Positions 1-9,347 are shown, numbered from the stretch's first letter. The stretch is 64,000 nucleotides of DNA from Ascidiimonas meishanensis (GCF_037782385.1 NZ_JBBEXD010000005.1:62001-126000); one strand, 5' to 3'. The notes: generated from the sequence alone by a model not told the origin. Numbers and translations are program-made.

Positions 1-2
1 AA

Positions 3-947
3 TCAAATACCAATAGGTTAATTGAATCAAAGCTAGATGCGTATTATGAGGTGTTGGAGAAAAACTGGAATGTAAATGGATATTGGGGCAAGGCCGCCCA
101 ACAAAAAGACAATAGGTATAACGAAGCCATTCTTTTTTATCAATATAAAGAATTGAAGAATCCTTCAGATACCTCTATTTTTCCTAAAATTAAAAAGGCG
201 ATTTATTATAGTTTTAATTTTCTTCAGCATGAAGACGGAGGTATGTTACAGGAAAATATTCCAGTGCATGTGCGTACGTCTTTATTTCTTGAGGCTATTG
301 CAAAGGTGGCAGTACATCATCCTGAAATTTTAAAAGATTCTTTAATTAGAGAAGGCATTATGTGTGCCGTAAATTGGTTAAAAGAACCTCATGAGTTTGC
401 TTTCAATCATAATATAGCTGCAATGCTCGCTTTCAATTCTTTATCGAAACTTTATGATGATAAAATATTTAAACAACTTGAATTAGACTACCGAAAACTT
501 TTACTTGAGAATTTTATTGCAATAGACAAGTATCATGGGTATTGGCCGGAAGCTCCGGAAACATGGAGTAATCGCCTTAACAAACCCTATTTATTAGTAC
601 AATCTATGTTTTTAAATGCGTATATCATGCAAGAGAATGATTCAGAAATTCAAAAATTATATCAAAAATTAAATCGCTATATACTCAGCCAAATAAATCT
701 TGAAAAGGGCACTATTAGTATTGAAAATTCTTTAGGGCATTTTGATGCAAACCAGAAAGAGGTTCCTGTTTCCTGTGTTTCTTTTTTTCAGGCGTATCCT
801 GCTAGAATTAACATGTTAGAAAAGAAGAATAAAAAACTACTACATAAGTTGATTACGCATTTTGATGCGGGAAGCAAGAAAGCACCAGTGTTACTATATA
901 CAGATCTTTACTATCGCTTTACCCTTGGAATTTCATCAAATAAATAG
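3..947 (+). CDS. Helical-repeat hypothetical protein of the polysaccharide locus, 5'-truncated by the window edge
   Basis: The frame is open from base 3 with no stop, so the gene begins left of the window; the GTG at 51 is only an internal codon and I chose no start. The visible 314 residues are soluble and mostly helical, rich in Trp, Tyr and Leu, with spaced segments (NWLKEPHEFAFNHNIAAML, YHGYWPEAPETWSNRL) that suggest an alpha/alpha-toroid like those of polysaccharide lyases or terpenoid cyclases. I do not recognise a specific family. Its TAG stop shares one base with the GTG start of the O-antigen ligase gene, so the two are probably translationally coupled and act in the same surface-glycan pathway. 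Function is inferred from context only. Confidence 0.75.
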   Translation, partial: SNTNRLIESKLDAYYEVLEKNWNVNGYWGKAAQQKDNRYNEAILFYQYKELKNPSDTSIFPKIKKAIYYSFNFLQHEDGGMLQENIPVHVRTSLFLEAIAKVAVHHPEILKDSLIREGIMCAVNWLKEPHEFAFNHNIAAMLAFNSLSKLYDDKIFKQLELDYRKLLLENFIAIDKYHGYWPEAPETWSNRLNKPYLLVQSMFLNAYIMQENDSEIQKLYQKLNRYILSQINLEKGTISIENSLGHFDANQKEVPVSCVSFFQAYPARINMLEKKNKKLLHKLITHFDAGSKKAPVLLYTDLYYRFTLGISSNK

Positions 948-2221
948 TGACTGTTATCTTGAAAAATCTAGTAAATACCATTTTTTATTCAAACGGTAAT
1001 TTTAGTTTGGTTTTTGCAGCCTGCTTGTTACTTAGCGCATTTCCTATCCTTCCCTATGGAGTTCTTACTATTGCCATTATAGTATTTGCCTTTTCTATTA
1101 TATGGGATATTTATAACAATAGTCTTACATTTAAACTCAACTTCACATCCAATTTTAAAAAATATCTTCTTTTCACACTGTTTTATTTTTTGTTGCTATT
1201 TAGTAGTTTTTGGTCTGAAGACTCTTTGAAAGGGCTTAATTCTCATACAGTAGGAATTCCTATTTTAATTTTTCCATTAAGTTTTATTTTCGGAAAATCT
1301 CGTTTAAAATCTGGACAGCAAAATATAGTATTAACTGTATTTGTAATAGCGAGTATTACTGCAGGTTTTTTTATTCTTGGTTTGGCCTACAAAGAACTTT
1401 CTGAAACAGGCTTTAAACAACTATTTTATACATCAGCTATAAGAAGAAATATGGCAAACAAATCTTCTTTTTTGAGGTTTCATCCCACCTATATTTCTAC
1501 CTGTTTTTTGCTAAGTATAGGAATTCTTATTTCGCGGTTGAGGTCTTCGCAAAAAGCAACTAGAAAAATAGTAAAAATCTTATTCATTGTTTTTCTGCTT
1601 TTTATGATCATAATTTGTGCCTCACGTGCTGCAATAATAACACTAGTGCTTGCAGGTTTTATTTTTTTTATAAAATCACCTAAGTTTAAACTACCCCATA
1701 AAGTGCTTATAATTACTGTGTTTTCATTAGTATCATACTTGGCAGTAACCAACATATTTCTTTTGAGTTCAAGGTTTCTAATTATTTCTAATGAACTGGT
1801 TTTACCTCAAGGTGAAAAACCTTCTTCTATTTCAATTAGGTATGGAATATATAAATGCTCTTATCATTTGATTAAAGAGAATTGGCTGTTTGGTGTAGGG
1901 GTAGGTGATACACAAACCATGCTTAACAAGTGTTACAATACATATCCAACAGATCACTTTAAAACAAAAAATATTAATACTCATAATTATTTTTTTCATT
2001 TGGTGAGCAGTGCAGGCATTTTTGCGCTCATTGCATTGATAAGCTTGTTGGTGTATTTGTTTAAAATTGCATTGCTTAAAAAGAATGATCTTTTTCTTCT
2101 TTTTATGATAATTCTTACGGTGAACTTACTTTTTGAGAATTTACTTGTAAGATCTTATGGAGTTATATTCTTCTGTTTTTTTATTACATACTTTTTTTTA
2201 AGTGAATCTTTTAAAGAATAG
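947..2221 (+). CDS. O-antigen ligase / Wzy-type polymerase family membrane protein
   Basis: A 424-residue protein with about ten to twelve hydrophobic segments and one long loop in the C-terminal half (around residues 270-350). The loop carries a GVGVGDTQ stretch and a YNTYPTDHFKTKNINTHNYF stretch, resembling the conserved loop (G-x-G ... H-N) of the O-antigen ligase family (Wzy_C). Such proteins act in the inner membrane, polymerising or transferring undecaprenyl-linked glycans on the periplasmic side. The GTG start overlaps the previous stop by one base (TAGTG). The glycosyltransferase and WecA-type genes downstream fit an exopolysaccharide or O-antigen locus. Ligase and polymerase cannot be told apart from sequence alone. 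Confidence 0.8.
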   Translation: MTVILKNLVNTIFYSNGNFSLVFAACLLLSAFPILPYGVLTIAIIVFAFSIIWDIYNNSLTFKLNFTSNFKKYLLFTLFYFLLLFSSFWSEDSLKGLNSHTVGIPILIFPLSFIFGKSRLKSGQQNIVLTVFVIASITAGFFILGLAYKELSETGFKQLFYTSAIRRNMANKSSFLRFHPTYISTCFLLSIGILISRLRSSQKATRKIVKILFIVFLLFMIIICASRAAIITLVLAGFIFFIKSPKFKLPHKVLIITVFSLVSYLAVTNIFLLSSRFLIISNELVLPQGEKPSSISIRYGIYKCSYHLIKENWLFGVGVGDTQTMLNKCYNTYPTDHFKTKNINTHNYFFHLVSSAGIFALIALISLLVYLFKIALLKKNDLFLLFMIILTVNLLFENLLVRSYGVIFFCFFITYFFLSESFKE

Positions 2222-2387
2222 AAATACCTTCTACTTTTGTCCTTTCTTATGGCAATTGAAGTAAATTACTCTTAACATCCGTATATTTGTTTAAAATAAC
2301 AGAGTAGACAAATAATTGAACATTAAGGAATTTTACTATTGCGAAAGTTTGTAAAAGACCACTCATTTAATTGTTATTTAATAATTA

Positions 2388-3194
2388 TTGAAAGATATAA
2401 AAATGTTAGATAAGTCCCCTCCTTTAGTTAGCATTATAACTCCTACCTATAATTCTTCAAAACACATAGAACAAAATTTAAAATCAGTTAATGAACAGTC
2501 ATTCAAAGATTATGAACACATTATCGTAGACGACTGTTCTCATGATAACACTTTTGAAATTGTAGAAAAGGCAGCTAAACAAAATCCCAAAATAAGATAT
2601 TTCAGGTTAGAAGAAAACGGAGGCGCAGGAGTAGCCCGGAATAAGGCAATTGAAATGGCAAGTGGACGTTTTATTGCGTTTTTAGATTCTGATGATTTAT
2701 GGCATAAGGATAAGCTGAGTGTTCAAATTGACTTTATGTTTAAGAACAATCTGGCGATGTCTTACTGTTCATATTATGTGATGAATGAATTTGGGGAATT
2801 GCAATATATAAGGGCTGCGCCTAAGAAAGTAGGGTATTCTGATATTTTAAAAAATGATTACATGGGCTTTCTTACCACAGTTTATGATACTAAATATTTG
2901 GGTAAGATGTATATGCCTGAAATAAGAAAGCGTCAGGATTGGGCTCTAAAGATTCGAATTCTCCAGAAAAATCAACCAGCCCTTGGTATTTTACAACCTT
3001 TGGCATATTACAGAGTGGGTCACAACTCTATCAGTAAAAACAAAAACAAACTTCTTAAATACAATTTTAATGTGTTTAGGAAAGAGCTTAAGATGTCTTA
3101 TATAGAGTCTATTTTTAGGATGGCAAACTTTTTGTTGCATTATGGCGTATATAAGGTAACGTCTAAGAAACCAATAGGTGCCTTTCAAGAATAG
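2388..3194 (+). CDS. Family 2 glycosyltransferase (TuaG-like)
   Basis: A 268-residue GT-A glycosyltransferase. The N-terminus has the family 2 pattern VSIITPTYNSSKHIEQNL, then a DDCSHDNT nucleotide-binding segment and an FLDSDDLWH metal/sugar-nucleotide motif (DxD-like) near residue 100. A PEIRKRQDWALKIRIL block in the C-terminal half is typical of the TuaG/WcaA-like subgroup and recurs almost exactly in the paralogue at 5413-6168. Translation can start at TTG 2388 or at ATG 2403, five codons later; the latter is equally plausible. It sits 166 bases after the O-antigen ligase gene. It probably adds one sugar to a lipid-linked glycan at the cytoplasmic face. Donor and acceptor are unknown. Confidence 0.88.
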   Translation: MKDIKMLDKSPPLVSIITPTYNSSKHIEQNLKSVNEQSFKDYEHIIVDDCSHDNTFEIVEKAAKQNPKIRYFRLEENGGAGVARNKAIEMASGRFIAFLDSDDLWHKDKLSVQIDFMFKNNLAMSYCSYYVMNEFGELQYIRAAPKKVGYSDILKNDYMGFLTTVYDTKYLGKMYMPEIRKRQDWALKIRILQKNQPALGILQPLAYYRVGHNSISKNKNKLLKYNFNVFRKELKMSYIESIFRMANFLLHYGVYKVTSKKPIGAFQE

Positions 3195-3245
3195 GATTTT
3201 GTAAATCAGTAAATATGCTTTAGTATTTATATCAAAAAAAACAAT

Positions 3246-4403
3246 TTGGAATTTTTAAAATATGCCATACCGTTATATATAGGATCCTTTTTCCTTACTT
3301 TTTATACAATTCCAAAGATTATTAAGGTGGTGGAGTTCAAAAGTCTTATGGATGACCCAAATAAAAGGAGTTCCCATACAAAGAAAACACCTACTCTGGG
3401 TGGAATCTCTTTTTTCTATACACTTATATTTTCTCTTTTCTTTATTAGAGAATGGGATATTCATGATGAAGCAATCTTTTTTGTACCCGGCCTAACCATT
3501 CTATTTATTATAGGCCTTAAAGATGATTTAGTAATTCTTTCTCCATACACAAAGCTTGTCGCACAACTTCTAGCCATAGGTTTTATTATGTTTAATGAAA
3601 GTTTTCGTATTTATTCCCTTAACGGGTTCATAGGGATTCATGAAATTCCTTTCTGGATTTTTTATCCAGCGGGGGCATTCATTATGCTAACGATTATAAA
3701 TGCCTATAATTTAATTGATGGGATTGATGGTCTTGCCGCTATTGTTGGAACTATTGTTTTAATGATTTACACCACCATATTCTATCTTGCTAATGAATAT
3801 TTTTACGCATTAATTTGTCTCACACTGAATGGAAGCCTAATTGCTTTTCTTGGCTTTAATTTTTCTGCTTCAAAGAAAATTTTTATGGGAGATACAGGAT
3901 CTTTAATCGTAGGCTTCATTATAAGCGTATTGACCTTAAAGTTTTTAGCTTTAAAACCAGAATCTTATTCAGAACTTCCTTTCTTTCATGAGAATGCGCC
4001 TATTATAGCCATAAGTATACTAATTGTTCCCTTATTTGATACGGCACGAGTTTTTGCAATCCGTTTGGTCAGCAAAAAGAGCCCGTTTTCTCCAGATAGA
4101 AATCATATCCATCATATTTTGATTGATTACTGGGATATGTCTCATAAAAAAGCAAGCTTTGTTATAGGATCTTTTAACTTGCTTTTTGTAGCTCTATTTG
4201 TAGTCTTGGCTAGCATTTCCAAAAATATAATTTCTGGAGGAATACTAATTATATCAATAATTATACTAACCTATATTTTTTTTAAGTACGATTATAGTTT
4301 TGGAAGTTTAAAACGAAAGATTATGTTTAGAAATAGGATAGGTACAATTAAGTATAACGTAAAGGATAAAACTTCCAGCACAAGCAAAAAAAAAGATAGT
4401 TAA
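3246..4403 (+). CDS. WecA/MraY-family undecaprenyl-phosphate sugar-1-phosphate transferase
   Basis: A 385-residue polytopic membrane protein of the PNPT family, which transfers a HexNAc-1-phosphate from a UDP-sugar to undecaprenyl phosphate and so starts glycan synthesis. Visible motifs are the early DDPNKRSSHTKKTPTLGG segment, GLKDDL, NAYNLIDGIDGLA (Mg/substrate loop), FMGDTGSL, and the NHIHH histidine motif near residue 286 that is characteristic of WecA-type rather than MraY enzymes. A charged cytoplasmic tail follows the last membrane helix. The start is TTG at 3246; no better upstream start exists. The gene is six bases from the decarboxylase gene, consistent with one operon. N-acetylglucosamine-1-phosphate is the likely but unproven substrate. 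Confidence 0.88.
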   Translation: MEFLKYAIPLYIGSFFLTFYTIPKIIKVVEFKSLMDDPNKRSSHTKKTPTLGGISFFYTLIFSLFFIREWDIHDEAIFFVPGLTILFIIGLKDDLVILSPYTKLVAQLLAIGFIMFNESFRIYSLNGFIGIHEIPFWIFYPAGAFIMLTIINAYNLIDGIDGLAAIVGTIVLMIYTTIFYLANEYFYALICLTLNGSLIAFLGFNFSASKKIFMGDTGSLIVGFIISVLTLKFLALKPESYSELPFFHENAPIIAISILIVPLFDTARVFAIRLVSKKSPFSPDRNHIHHILIDYWDMSHKKASFVIGSFNLLFVALFVVLASISKNIISGGILIISIIILTYIFFKYDYSFGSLKRKIMFRNRIGTIKYNVKDKTSSTSKKKDS

Positions 4404-4408
4404 TAAGT

Positions 4409-5392
4409 ATGAAAAAAGTATTGATAACAGGCGCAGCTGGTTTTTTAGGATCACATTTGTGCGATCGATTTATTAAAGAAGGGTTATATGTACTTGCTAT
4501 GGATAACCTAATAACGGGTGACCTAAAGAATATTGAACATCTTTTTAAACTAGAGCAGTTTGAATTTTATCATCACGATGTAACTAAATTCGTGCATGTT
4601 CCTGGTAATTTAGATTATATCTTGCATTTTGCTTCTCCAGCGAGCCCTATAGACTATCTTAAGATTCCAATTCAAACTTTGAAAGTAGGAGCATTAGGCA
4701 CACATAATCTCCTTGGTCTGGCAAGAGAAAAAAATGCACGTATTCTTATAGCTTCAACATCAGAAGTTTATGGAGATCCACTAGTGCACCCTCAAACAGA
4801 GGAGTATTACGGAAATGTCAATACTATAGGCCCTAGAGGGGTTTATGATGAAGCCAAAAGATTTATGGAATCTATTACAATGGCGTATCATCGCTTTCAT
4901 GGTTTGGATACTCGCATTGTTAGAATTTTTAATACCTACGGTCCTAGAATGCGCCTAAATGATGGTCGTGTTATTCCCGCTTTTATAGGGCAGGCTTTAC
5001 GGGGGGAAGACCTAACCGTATTTGGTGACGGTTCTCAAACAAGATCATTTTGTTATGTAGACGATCAGGTAGATGGTATTTACAGACTTTTAATGAGTGA
5101 TTATAATCTTCCTGTAAACATTGGAAACCCAAATGAAATAAGTATTCTTGACTTTGCGCAAGAAATAATCAGACTTACCGGAACAAATCAAAAAATTATT
5201 TTTAAAGAATTGCCAGCCGATGATCCCTTACAAAGACAACCTGATATTTCTCAAGCATTTAAAATTTTGAATTGGGAACCCAAAGTAAGCAGGAAAGAAG
5301 GACTTGATATTACGTATCAATATTTTAAAAATCTCCCTAAAGATGAATTGCTTAAAAGAGAACACAAAGATTTTACAAAGTATCATTATTAA
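4409..5392 (+). CDS. UDP-glucuronate decarboxylase-like NAD-dependent sugar-nucleotide enzyme
   Basis: A 327-residue extended short-chain dehydrogenase. The Rossmann motif GAAGFLG is at residues 8-14, the Ser/Thr catalytic segment STSEVYGDP around 117-124, and the catalytic Y146-x3-K150 in VYDEAK. A segment beginning RIFNTYGPRMRLNDGR and the HFASPASP motif near residue 73 are characteristic of UDP-xylose synthases (UXS), which oxidise and decarboxylate UDP-glucuronate to UDP-xylose. Start ATG 4409, five bases after the preceding stop. It would supply an activated pentose to the neighbouring glycosyltransferases. A dTDP-glucose dehydratase or epimerase is less likely because of the SPASP motif. 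Confidence 0.85.
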   Translation: MKKVLITGAAGFLGSHLCDRFIKEGLYVLAMDNLITGDLKNIEHLFKLEQFEFYHHDVTKFVHVPGNLDYILHFASPASPIDYLKIPIQTLKVGALGTHNLLGLAREKNARILIASTSEVYGDPLVHPQTEEYYGNVNTIGPRGVYDEAKRFMESITMAYHRFHGLDTRIVRIFNTYGPRMRLNDGRVIPAFIGQALRGEDLTVFGDGSQTRSFCYVDDQVDGIYRLLMSDYNLPVNIGNPNEISILDFAQEIIRLTGTNQKIIFKELPADDPLQRQPDISQAFKILNWEPKVSRKEGLDITYQYFKNLPKDELLKREHKDFTKYHY

Positions 5393-5412
5393 ACACGGTT
5401 AATACTATTGGT

Positions 5413-6168
5413 ATGAAAGGATTGGTTTCAATTATAACACCTACCTATAATTCTGTAGAATTCATAAAAGAAACGGTTCATTCAATTAAGCAACAAACCT
5501 ATACCCATTGGGAGCTAATCCTTATAGATGATGGCTCTACGGACGCTACAGTTACACTTATTAAAAAATTAGCAGAAGAAGAACCAAGAATCTCATGGGA
5601 ACAATTACCTCAGAATTCTGGACCTGCCATAGCAAGAAACAGAGGTATTAAAAAGGCAAATGGAGATTACCTTACTTTTATAGATGCAGATGATATATGG
5701 TTTCCTGAATTTTTAAAGACAAGTATTCATACTATTGAAAGTACTGGTTGCCCTTTTGTTTTTGCTTCTTACCAACGCTTGGATGAAAAGCTTCAGCCTC
5801 TATATCCAGATTTTATTGTTCCAGAAAAAGTTACGTATACTGATATTCTAAAATCAAACTCCATAAGCTGTCTTACTGCGTTTGTTCATATTGAAAAATT
5901 AGGCAAAAAATTTATGCCAGAAATCAGAAAACGACAAGATATGGGGCTATGGCTTCAATACCTCAAAGAAATAGAGTATGCCTTAGGGATTAAGCAACCA
6001 CTCGCTATTTATAGAATTCGTAAAAATTCCCTTTCCAGAAACAAATGGGCTTTGCTTAAATACCAATGGGATTTCTACAGAAAAATAGAAAAACTTACCT
6101 TTACCCAATCAGTTTATTATATGGCAAACTGGTTTTACAGAGGCTTAATAAAATACAAAAGATCATAG
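5413..6168 (+). CDS. Family 2 glycosyltransferase, paralogue of the one at 2388
   Basis: A 251-residue GT-A enzyme with VSIITPTYNSVEFIKETV at the N-terminus, IDDGSTDAT near residue 36 and FIDADDIWF near 92 as the DxD region. The C-terminal block MPEIRKRQDMGLWLQYL and the KNSLSRNKWALLKYQW stretch match the protein at 2388-3194 position by position, so the two are paralogues with probably related donors. It starts 20 bases after the decarboxylase gene and ends one base before purD, so it closes the polysaccharide operon. Acceptor and sugar cannot be read from sequence. Confidence 0.88.
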   Translation: MKGLVSIITPTYNSVEFIKETVHSIKQQTYTHWELILIDDGSTDATVTLIKKLAEEEPRISWEQLPQNSGPAIARNRGIKKANGDYLTFIDADDIWFPEFLKTSIHTIESTGCPFVFASYQRLDEKLQPLYPDFIVPEKVTYTDILKSNSISCLTAFVHIEKLGKKFMPEIRKRQDMGLWLQYLKEIEYALGIKQPLAIYRIRKNSLSRNKWALLKYQWDFYRKIEKLTFTQSVYYMANWFYRGLIKYKRS

Positions 6169-6169
6169 C

Positions 6170-7441
6170 ATGAATATATTGGTTTTAGGCTCCGGCGGAA
6201 GAGAGCATACCCTAGTCTGGAAAATGGCACAAAGCAAAGAAGAAACAAAACTATTTGTAGCTCCTGGTAATGCAGGTACCGCTAAAATAGCAATAAATGT
6301 TCCGGTTGCTGTTAATGATTTTGAAGGGATTAAAGCTCTGGTGCTTAAAGAAAATATTGAGTTGGTAGTGGTGGGTCCAGAAGACCCTTTGGTTAATGGA
6401 ATTCATGATTTCTTTTTAGAAGATGTTAAATTAAAAAATGTTGCGGTTATAGGTCCTCAAAAAGAAGGTGCCAAATTGGAGGGAAGCAAAGAGTATGCTA
6501 AAGAGTTTATGATGAGGCATCAAATCCCAACCGCAGCTTATCAAAGTTTTACGCCTCAAACTGTTGAAGAGGGTAAAAAATTCTTGGAAACATTAAAACC
6601 TCCTTATGTTTTAAAGGCAGATGGTCTTGCCGCTGGAAAAGGAGTATTAATTTTAAATGAGCTGGATCAAGCAAAAGAGGAATTACATAAAATGTTAGTA
6701 GATGCCAAGTTTGGTAATGCAAGTAGTAAAGTGGTTATTGAAGAATTTTTAGATGGTATAGAATTGAGCTGTTTTGTGCTGACTGATGGAACCGACTATA
6801 AGGTTTTGCCCATGGCAAAAGACTACAAACGTATTGGTGAAGGAGATACAGGCCTCAATACTGGCGGAATGGGCGCTATATCTCCAGTTCCTTTTACAGA
6901 TGAGGTATTTATAGAGAAAATAGAAAATCGTATTGTAAAACCTACAATAGATGGTTTAAAGAAAGATAACATTCCATACAAAGGATTTGTTTTTATTGGG
7001 CTTATAAAAGTAGGAGAAGACCCTTTTGTTATAGAATATAATGTACGTATGGGTGATCCGGAAACAGAAGTAGTAATTCCAAGACTTAAAACAGACTTAG
7101 TTACTTTATTAAAATCTGTTGCCAATAACAACTTAGGTGCTGTAAATCTAGAGATTAATACAATGGCAGCCACCACCATAATGACCGTTTCTGGAGGATA
7201 TCCAGAAGCTTATGAAAAAGAAAAGGTGATTAGTGGTTTAGAAAATATAAATGGCTCTACAGTGTTTCATGCAGGAACTACTTTAAAGGACAATCAAGTA
7301 GTTACTAATGGAGGTAGAGTTATGGCGGTCACTTCAATGCATGAGGACTATCGTGAAGCCATAAAAAAATCTTATCAAAATATAGAAAAACTACATTTTG
7401 ATAAGATGTATTATCGTAAAGATATTGGTTTCGACTTATAA
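6170..7441 (+). CDS. purD: Phosphoribosylamine-glycine ligase
   Basis: A 423-residue ATP-grasp enzyme of de novo purine synthesis that joins glycine to 5-phosphoribosylamine to give GAR. The N-terminus MNILVLGSGGREHTLVWKM is the PurD hallmark, followed by a VGPEDPL segment, an ATP-grasp lysine region (LKADGLAAGKGVLI) and the metal-binding EYNVRMGDPETE motif. Length is normal for the family. The ATG at 6170 begins one base after the stop of the glycosyltransferase gene, so it may be co-transcribed with the glycan genes. It ends convergently with the small gene on the other strand, overlapping it by six bases. Confidence 0.97.
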   Translation: MNILVLGSGGREHTLVWKMAQSKEETKLFVAPGNAGTAKIAINVPVAVNDFEGIKALVLKENIELVVVGPEDPLVNGIHDFFLEDVKLKNVAVIGPQKEGAKLEGSKEYAKEFMMRHQIPTAAYQSFTPQTVEEGKKFLETLKPPYVLKADGLAAGKGVLILNELDQAKEELHKMLVDAKFGNASSKVVIEEFLDGIELSCFVLTDGTDYKVLPMAKDYKRIGEGDTGLNTGGMGAISPVPFTDEVFIEKIENRIVKPTIDGLKKDNIPYKGFVFIGLIKVGEDPFVIEYNVRMGDPETEVVIPRLKTDLVTLLKSVANNNLGAVNLEINTMAATTIMTVSGGYPEAYEKEKVISGLENINGSTVFHAGTTLKDNQVVTNGGRVMAVTSMHEDYREAIKKSYQNIEKLHFDKMYYRKDIGFDL

Positions 7442-7660
7442 ATAAGAATGAGCAGAAACGCTTTTATCTTCAGGTTCTGTATCGTTAAACAACTTTAGTT
7501 GACGAATCCAATAGATAATAGCTACAAAACCAACAATGAATAATGCCCAATTCACCATGTTAGCGGCCCACCAACTATCCATTTCTCTTAAAAGGTCTAA
7601 TGGGTAGTATAAATAATCAACAAAAAGTGTCTCTATCGCTTTAAAAAAATCTTTCCACAT
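7436..7660 (-). CDS. Small one-pass membrane protein, DUF6341-like
   Basis: A 74-residue protein with a Trp/Tyr-rich N-terminal half and one hydrophobic helix (residues about 35-52, NWALFIVGFVAIIYWI) followed by an acidic tail. From memory of flavobacterial gene order it corresponds to DUF6341, which sits between purD and a DUF6427 gene in many genomes; that assignment is recollection, not a search. It is transcribed divergently from the gene at 7703, with a good Bacteroidota promoter in between. Function unknown. Confidence 0.7.
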   Translation of the reverse strand: MWKDFFKAIETLFVDYLYYPLDLLREMDSWWAANMVNWALFIVGFVAIIYWIRQLKLFNDTEPEDKSVSAHSYL

Positions 7661-7685
7661 AAAAACTTATATTATTTTTACATTA

Positions 7686-7715
7686 CAAAAATAGCAAAAC
7701 CTATGATTTTATCAA
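7686..7715 (-). promoter_or_regulatory. Bacteroidota sigma-type promoter for the small gene at 7436-7660
   Basis: On the minus strand a TATTTTTG box (plus 7686-7693) matches the -7 consensus TAnnTTTG, and a TTG (plus 7713-7715) lies 19 nt upstream, inside the 17-23 nt window described for this phylum. Transcription would start about 20 bases before the ATG at 7660. The -33 part overlaps the first codons of the divergent gene. Confidence 0.55.
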
Positions 7716-8629
7716 GCATATTTGGTAAAACAAAACCCATAAATTTTATATTGCTCACTACTTATCTCTTATTAGTATTGGGTGTAGTGGTGTTTTTGGG
7801 TCTCAGAAGTTTTGAAACTACGGTCCCTTTTACCCATTATGCACTGGCTTTTTCTTTAACAACGATCTCTATTTTTGTCATAGAATTCATTTGTAAAAAA
7901 AACAATCTTGCCTTAAATAATAATTACGTCATCTATTTTTTTTGTATGCTAATTGCCGTATTTCCGGCATTATTTATCTATCCGCAAATTGCTATTGCTT
8001 CCTGGTTTATACTTTTAGCAGTACGAAAAATGATCACCTTAAAATCTCAAATAGGAATCAAAAGAAAAATATTTGATGCGGCTTTCTGGATTGCAATTGC
8101 AGCATTATGCTATAATTGGTCTATTATGGTGAGTATCCCTTTATACGTAGCCATTGCTATTTATGCGGGTAATGATATTAAAAACTTAATTATACCCATA
8201 ATAGCTTTTAGCACTGTTCTTATTTTAACGTATACAGGGTTTCTTTGGTTTGATCAACAAGCAGAATTCAAATCGTTACTATCATTTGAAATGGTTTTAA
8301 GCAAAGAAGAGTATACAAGATCCTATTTATTACTACCTTCTATTTTTTTAGGATTGCTCATAATTGCGTCTGTTTTAACGTACTTTTTAAAAGTTAAATT
8401 AAAAACCACGTCTGTGAAAAATTCACTATTACTAGTACTACTTACCCTTGTTGTATTAATAGTTGGAATAGGCTTTGGTACTAAATTAGAAGGTGCTTCG
8501 TATGCATTGTTAGGGTTTCCATTATCTATTTTTGCGGGAAACTATGTAGAGCAACTCAGTAAAAAATGGATGAAAGAAGCTATTTTATGGATTTTTCTTT
8601 TGCTTCCGTTTATCAATTTATTGCTGTAA
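7703..8629 (+). CDS. Polytopic membrane protein, DUF6427-like
   Basis: A 308-residue protein with about nine to ten hydrophobic helices covering almost the whole length and few charged residues. The opening MILSSIFGKTKPINFILL and its position between a DUF6341-like gene and upp fit the flavobacterial DUF6427 family as I remember it. No catalytic motif is visible. The 3' end overlaps that of upp by 12 bases. Function unknown; an inner-membrane role is the only safe statement. Confidence 0.75.
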   Translation: MILSSIFGKTKPINFILLTTYLLLVLGVVVFLGLRSFETTVPFTHYALAFSLTTISIFVIEFICKKNNLALNNNYVIYFFCMLIAVFPALFIYPQIAIASWFILLAVRKMITLKSQIGIKRKIFDAAFWIAIAALCYNWSIMVSIPLYVAIAIYAGNDIKNLIIPIIAFSTVLILTYTGFLWFDQQAEFKSLLSFEMVLSKEEYTRSYLLLPSIFLGLLIIASVLTYFLKVKLKTTSVKNSLLLVLLTLVVLIVGIGFGTKLEGASYALLGFPLSIFAGNYVEQLSKKWMKEAILWIFLLLPFINLLL

Positions 8630-9274
8630 TTTAAGACCAAAGCTAAGGTCTCCGGCATCTCCAAGACCCGGAATAATATATCCCTTATGGTTTAATTTAT
8701 CATCAATAGCTGCAATCCATAAATGAGTTTCTGCCCCAAAATGTTCTTCAAGATATGCAATCCCTTCTGGCGAAGCAATAGCTGCAACCAAATGAATCTC
8801 TTTGGGCTTACCTAAAGATGTAGTAGCTTCAAATACAGATACAAAAGAATGGCCAGAGGCCAACATAGGGTCTGCTAAAATAAGCGTTTTTCCTTCCAGC
8901 GAAGGAGAGGCTACATATTCTACCACAATTTCAAAATCGGTATCGCTGGTATGATGTCTATAAGCAGATATAAATAAATTATCAGCAGCATCAAAATAAT
9001 TCAATAGTCCTTGATGCATGGGTAATCCTGCTCTTAGAATAGAACCAATTACGGGCTGTTCTTCCAATAGATAGGAAGGTTTTGTGCCCAGAGGGGTTGT
9101 AATATTGTTTGGTTTGTAAATCAATTTTTTACTCAATTCATACCCCAATACTTCACCGATGCGTTCAATATTTCGGCGAAACCGCATCCGGTCTTTTTGA
9201 ACATTTACATTTCTTATTTCTGCAATAAACGTATGAAGAATAGAATTTTCACTACAAATGTGGTGTATATGCAT
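8618..9274 (-). CDS. upp: Uracil phosphoribosyltransferase
   Basis: Salvage enzyme making UMP from uracil and PRPP. The PRPP-binding loop reads LADPMLASGHS (usual form DPMLATGGS), and the C-terminal GDAGDLSFG resembles the uracil-binding tail GDAGDR.FGT, here with L for R. I chose the ATG at 9274 (218 residues, MHIHHICSEN...). The frame stays open further upstream, but those extra 38 codons run through the divergent promoter and the DUF4254 start and do not look like UPRT. The GHS substitution and altered tail are common in flavobacterial homologues as far as I recall. Confidence 0.9.
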   Translation of the reverse strand: MHIHHICSENSILHTFIAEIRNVNVQKDRMRFRRNIERIGEVLGYELSKKLIYKPNNITTPLGTKPSYLLEEQPVIGSILRAGLPMHQGLLNYFDAADNLFISAYRHHTSDTDFEIVVEYVASPSLEGKTLILADPMLASGHSFVSVFEATTSLGKPKEIHLVAAIASPEGIAYLEEHFGAETHLWIAAIDDKLNHKGYIIPGLGDAGDLSFGLKLQQ

Positions 9275-9300
9275 GGCGATTGAGTTTAGGTGATAAGCAC

Positions 9301-9327
9301 TTTGCCAAAAGTAATTAATTATATTTG
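9301..9327 (+). promoter_or_regulatory. Divergent promoter region between upp and the DUF4254 gene
   Basis: On the plus strand TATATTTG at 9320-9327 is a perfect TAnnTTTG -7 box, about 20 nt before the ATG at 9348. A TTTG at 9301-9304 lies 15 nt upstream, slightly too close for a standard -33. On the minus strand TACTTTTG (plus 9306-9313) is also a perfect -7 box, 31 nt before the upp start. The overlap of the two boxes means the two genes may compete for polymerase. Confidence 0.45.
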
Positions 9328-9347
9328 CAGTTCTAAAACCCAAGCTT

